DNA from: Roseicyclus sp041163945
Lineage (GTDB): Bacteria > Pseudomonadota > Alphaproteobacteria > Rhodobacterales > Rhodobacteraceae
Assembly: GCA_041163945.1 (NCBI GenBank)
Contig: JBEAQJ010000175.1
Location: 1-18,091, forward strand
Length of the DNA stretch: 18,091 nt
Direction of reading: 5' to 3'
The translations under genes were made by a program, and so were the position numbers. Below, in pieces: positions 16,196-18,091 of the stretch (position 1 is the stretch's first letter; each line of letters opens with the position of its first letter). Under the pieces are notes generated by a model, which worked only from the letters and a program-made list of their open reading frames with translations, was not told where the DNA came from and made no database searches.

Positions 16196-16783
16196 TCAGC
16201 CCAAGGGGTTTTTGCGGGTAAACCGATAGACCCGCGCAGGCGGCAGGTTCCACCAGATCTTGTCGCTGACCTGCCAGACCAGATCCAGCGTTTCGCGCAG
16301 GGTGCGCTGAACCGGGGGCTTGGGCCCGTAGGTGAATTGAACAAACTGGCCCCCGCTTGCCAGACGCGAAAAACTGCCGCGCAAGATATCGTCTTGCAGT
16401 GCGGGCGACATGGACAAGAGCGGCAGGCCCGAAATCACGGCCTGCGCGCCCTCGACGGGCAGGGTGGCGACATCGGCCGCGCTCATCTGGTGGACGTGAA
16501 GCCCCGGAAACCGCGCGCGCAGGCGGGCGCAGAACTCGGGGTTCATCTCGATGCAATGCAGCGACTGGGGCGCGATGCCACGCGCAAGGATGGCTTGGGT
16601 GATGGTTCCGGTGCCGGCACCCAATTCGATCACCGGCCCGCGGCTGGGGTCGAGCTGTGCGGCCATTTCGGCGCACAGCCGCGGAGAGGATGGGGCAAGG
16701 GCGACCACATGGTGGGGACGGCGCAACACCTGACCCAGGAACAGCGCCAGATCGCTGGAAGACATCGATACCGCGCCCTGCAT
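16196..16783 (-). CDS. SAM-dependent methyltransferase, PmtA-like
   Basis: About 195 residues. The SAM-binding motif I is VIELGAGTGTITQAIL (51-66), followed by IEMNPEF (79-85) and a SGLPLLSM block (118-125). The end of the protein (FVQFTYGPKPPV, then KIWWNLPPARVYRFTRK) closely resembles the short bacterial phospholipid N-methyltransferases (PmtA), which methylate phosphatidylethanolamine towards phosphatidylcholine at the inner membrane. Database pipelines often label such proteins as rRNA adenine methyltransferases because of the shared fold. Two starts are possible, ATG 16783 and ATG 16765; neither has a clear ribosome binding site. It lies between sspB (55 bp) and fumC (72 bp), same strand. 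Confidence 0.8.
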   Translation of the reverse strand: MQGAVSMSSSDLALFLGQVLRRPHHVVALAPSSPRLCAEMAAQLDPSRGPVIELGAGTGTITQAILARGIAPQSLHCIEMNPEFCARLRARFPGLHVHQMSAADVATLPVEGAQAVISGLPLLSMSPALQDDILRGSFSRLASGGQFVQFTYGPKPPVQRTLRETLDLVWQVSDKIWWNLPPARVYRFTRKNPLG

Positions 16784-16838
16784 GATCAGATTGCTCTCAC
16801 CCCCGCACCTAGCCGCGCCAAGGGTTGGGTCAAGCCTG

Positions 16839-17330
16839 TTACGGTGACTTGCGAAACGCGTCGAGCCGCACCACGTCGGCGTGCGATGGGGTGGGGCTGG
16901 GGGTATCGGCCGGTTTGTGGCCACCCTTTGGCGGATCGTCCTCGGGGTCGGGGCGGTCGTCGGCCGCATCGCTGCTTTCAAATCTCAGCCCGAATTCCAC
17001 CGATGGATCGACGAAGGTTCGGATCGCGTCGAAGGGAATGCGCAAGAGTTCGGGATTGTCGCCGAAATTCAAGATGATGGAAAACCCGTCATCATCCACT
17101 TTCAGCCCGTCATACCAATGCTGGATGACAATGGTCATTTCCTGCGGATAGCGCTCGCGCAGCCAATCGGCCAGCTCCACGCCCGCGGCGCCCGTGTCGA
17201 AGGTGATGAAGAAATGATGCGCACCGGGCAACCCATCGCGCGCCACATCCGCCAGGACCCGCTGGATCAGGCCGCGCATCGCACGATGCATCAGGCGACC
17301 ATAGGCGATGGAGCTTTGGCGATCAGACAT
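16839..17330 (-). CDS. sspB: SspB-type ClpXP adaptor (alpha form)
   Basis: This 163-residue protein has the SspB fold: an N-terminal helix (IAYGRLMHRAMRGLIQRVL), then strands with HHFFITFDTGAAGVELADWLRERYP (38-62), MTIVIQHWYDGLKV (65-78) and FSIILNFGDNPELLRIPFDAIRTFVDPSVEFGLRF (83-117). A flexible acidic and Pro-rich linker (118-150) leads to the C-terminal DVVRLDAFRK (152-161), which matches the short tail that docks on ClpX. SspB captures ssrA-tagged proteins and delivers them to ClpXP for degradation. The tmRNA gene that specifies this tag lies about 0.7 kb upstream on the same strand. The ATG at 17330 has a weak GGGAACGG-like site before it. Confidence 0.94.
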   Translation of the reverse strand: MSDRQSSIAYGRLMHRAMRGLIQRVLADVARDGLPGAHHFFITFDTGAAGVELADWLRERYPQEMTIVIQHWYDGLKVDDDGFSIILNFGDNPELLRIPFDAIRTFVDPSVEFGLRFESSDAADDRPDPEDDPPKGGHKPADTPSPTPSHADVVRLDAFRKSP

Positions 17331-17414
17331 GGTCTACCGTTCCCAAGGTGATGGCCCACCATAGAAGATTCGTTTCGATTTGAAAGGCGAGCGTCGCGGC
17401 CGGCACGGCCCCTG

Positions 17415-17780
17415 TCAGAGCTGGCCCATATTGGCCAAGACGAGCCAAGCCGCCAGCCCGGCTTCACAGCCGAAAAAGGTCCAGCTTTGGCGGCTTGCGG
17501 CCTTGTCACGGAAAATCGAGGTCACGCGCCCAACGGCGGCCCCGCCATAGGCCAGCCCCACCACGACCCAGGCCAAAGGCTGGTCCAGAAACAGCGCGCC
17601 CAGACCCAACCCCACGAACAGGCAGCCAGAGGCGGCCGAGACCTCGGTATAGGCCATGTTCGATGGCCCCGCCTGCATGTCGAGCTGTTGCATCGTCCAG
17701 CGGGGGGCAAGCCATCCCATAAGCCCAAGCACGATCGTCAGGATCGCGACCGTGAAGTTGATGTAATCGACCGGCGTCAT
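17415..17780 (-). CDS. small integral membrane protein, DUF4345-like
   Basis: This 121-residue protein has four hydrophobic helices, near 5-25, 45-66, 70-90 and 100-118. The stretch YTEVSAASGCLFVGLGLGALF followed by AYGGAAVGRVTSIF recalls the DUF4345 family, whose function is unknown; I am only moderately sure of that assignment. ATG 17780 is chosen because AAAGGA lies 6 bases upstream; an alternative start at 17804 adds eight residues. It lies between sspB (84 bp downstream) and the tmRNA gene. Nothing links it to trans-translation except its position. Confidence 0.75.
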   Translation of the reverse strand: MTPVDYINFTVAILTIVLGLMGWLAPRWTMQQLDMQAGPSNMAYTEVSAASGCLFVGLGLGALFLDQPLAWVVVGLAYGGAAVGRVTSIFRDKAASRQSWTFFGCEAGLAAWLVLANMGQL

Positions 17781-17858
17781 GGTGTGTCCTTTGGGCGCGA
17801 CCAACAGCCGCCTGTCTTGTTAGACGTTTCGGCGGGGCGTTCGGATCACTTGCAAATG

Positions 17859-17901
17859 AAAAAAATATTGGTCGCGACCCCTGCCTGGAAAGTCGCGGCA
17901 A
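17859..17901 (-). terminator. probable terminator of ssrA
   Basis: On the minus strand CGCGAC (17897-17892) pairs with GTCGCG (17878-17873); TTG (17901-17899) and CAA (17870-17868) extend the stem past a small internal loop. Two bases later comes a run of seven T (17865-17859). It follows the tmRNA coding piece directly and precedes the DUF4345-like gene by about 80 bp. Confidence 0.7.
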
Positions 17902-17919
17902 GATCTGTGGCGCCGTAGA

Positions 17920-18091
17920 AGGGGAAAGTGCAGGCTTCTGTTGCCAGGTGCCTGCGAACCCCGCCTTACGCGGCTAGGCGCAAGGGCTTAGTTTCGGCGA
18001 CCCGAGCAGCTTACGCTGCCAGAGCCATTGCCGGAGCACGGTTGTCATTTGCAACTGTACGTTTCGGACCGATAACGGTGGTACCTCACCG
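17920..18091 (-). ncRNA. ssrA: tmRNA, coding part (permuted two-piece form likely)
   Basis: On the minus strand an mRNA-like frame starts at the resume codon GCA (18052-18050), preceded by CAGTT, and ends with TAA (18013-18011). It encodes ANDNRAPAMALAA, a clear ssrA degradation tag with the ANDN head bound by alpha-proteobacterial SspB and the ALAA tail read by ClpX. Upstream, CGGTG (18091-18087) and CACCG (18080-18076) form the first stem of a likely pseudoknot. Downstream are conserved-looking helices, including GCAGGC/GCCTGC (17955-17950 and 17935-17930). No T arm or CCA end appears between the tag and the terminator 110 bases beyond it. That fits the circularly permuted alpha-proteobacterial gene, with the acceptor piece lying outside the window to the right. 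The 3' boundary (about 17920) is approximate. Confidence 0.9.

Noticed and set aside
17487..17918. A 143-codon plus-strand frame over the membrane protein gene and the tmRNA end
   Set aside because: It crosses the ssrA terminator and runs antisense to a good membrane protein gene with a ribosome binding site; the product looks random.

Overview
The window is high-GC bacterial DNA packed with genes. It most likely comes from an alphaproteobacterium of the Rhodobacterales/Rhodobacteraceae. The evidence is an alpha-type SspB adaptor, a tmRNA whose tag begins ANDN and which appears to be of the two-piece permuted kind, the coupled trio fumC-DUF4169-ribbon-helix-helix, tandem cyclophilins after coaD, and the codon use. 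No insertion sequence, prophage, CRISPR array or tRNA gene was seen. This is mostly a core-genome region.

Layout. Positions 1-1289 (+) hold the C-terminal end of an MscS-type channel and an AlaX-type Ala-tRNA editing protein overlapping it by 4 bp. The convergent gap 1290-1463 holds a long inverted repeat and a possible 35-residue ORF. Positions 1464-4588 (-) are a valine-catabolic operon: acyl-CoA dehydrogenase (isobutyryl-CoA type), 3-hydroxyisobutyryl-CoA hydrolase and 3-hydroxyisobutyrate dehydrogenase. A YkgJ-type cysteine-cluster protein (4782-5231, +) separates this operon from mmsA (5215-6714, -), which encodes the last enzyme of the same pathway. A divergent LysR regulator (6912-7817, +) shares with mmsA an intergenic region rich in palindromes.

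Positions 7888-10001 (+) are a housekeeping run: a CBS-domain protein, coaD, a cytoplasmic cyclophilin and an exported cyclophilin, closed by a strong terminator at 10017-10043. Positions 10175-13316 (+) are a three-gene ABC importer of the spermidine/putrescine family, with stop/start overlaps and no binding protein. Its first permease is much longer than usual.

The remainder is on the minus strand. ccdA (13327-14082) stands alone. fumC-DUF4169-RHH (16123 down to 14329) is a coupled operon with its own terminator. Upstream of it lie a PmtA-like SAM methyltransferase, sspB and a small four-helix membrane protein. At the right edge, running out of the window, is ssrA (tmRNA) with a readable degradation tag, ANDNRAPAMALAA.

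Two functional themes stand out. The first is valine degradation: isobutyryl-CoA to methacrylyl-CoA, then hydroxyisobutyrate, methylmalonate semialdehyde and propionyl-CoA, with only the methacrylyl-CoA hydratase step missing from the window. The second is trans-translation: the tmRNA that writes the degradation tag and the SspB adaptor that delivers tagged proteins to ClpXP lie within about 0.7 kb of each other. I did not find a clearly new system. The least explained items are the enlarged permease, the conserved-looking fumC-DUF4169-RHH coupling, the mmsA terminator inside the YkgJ reading frame, and the inverted repeat with a small ORF after alaX.
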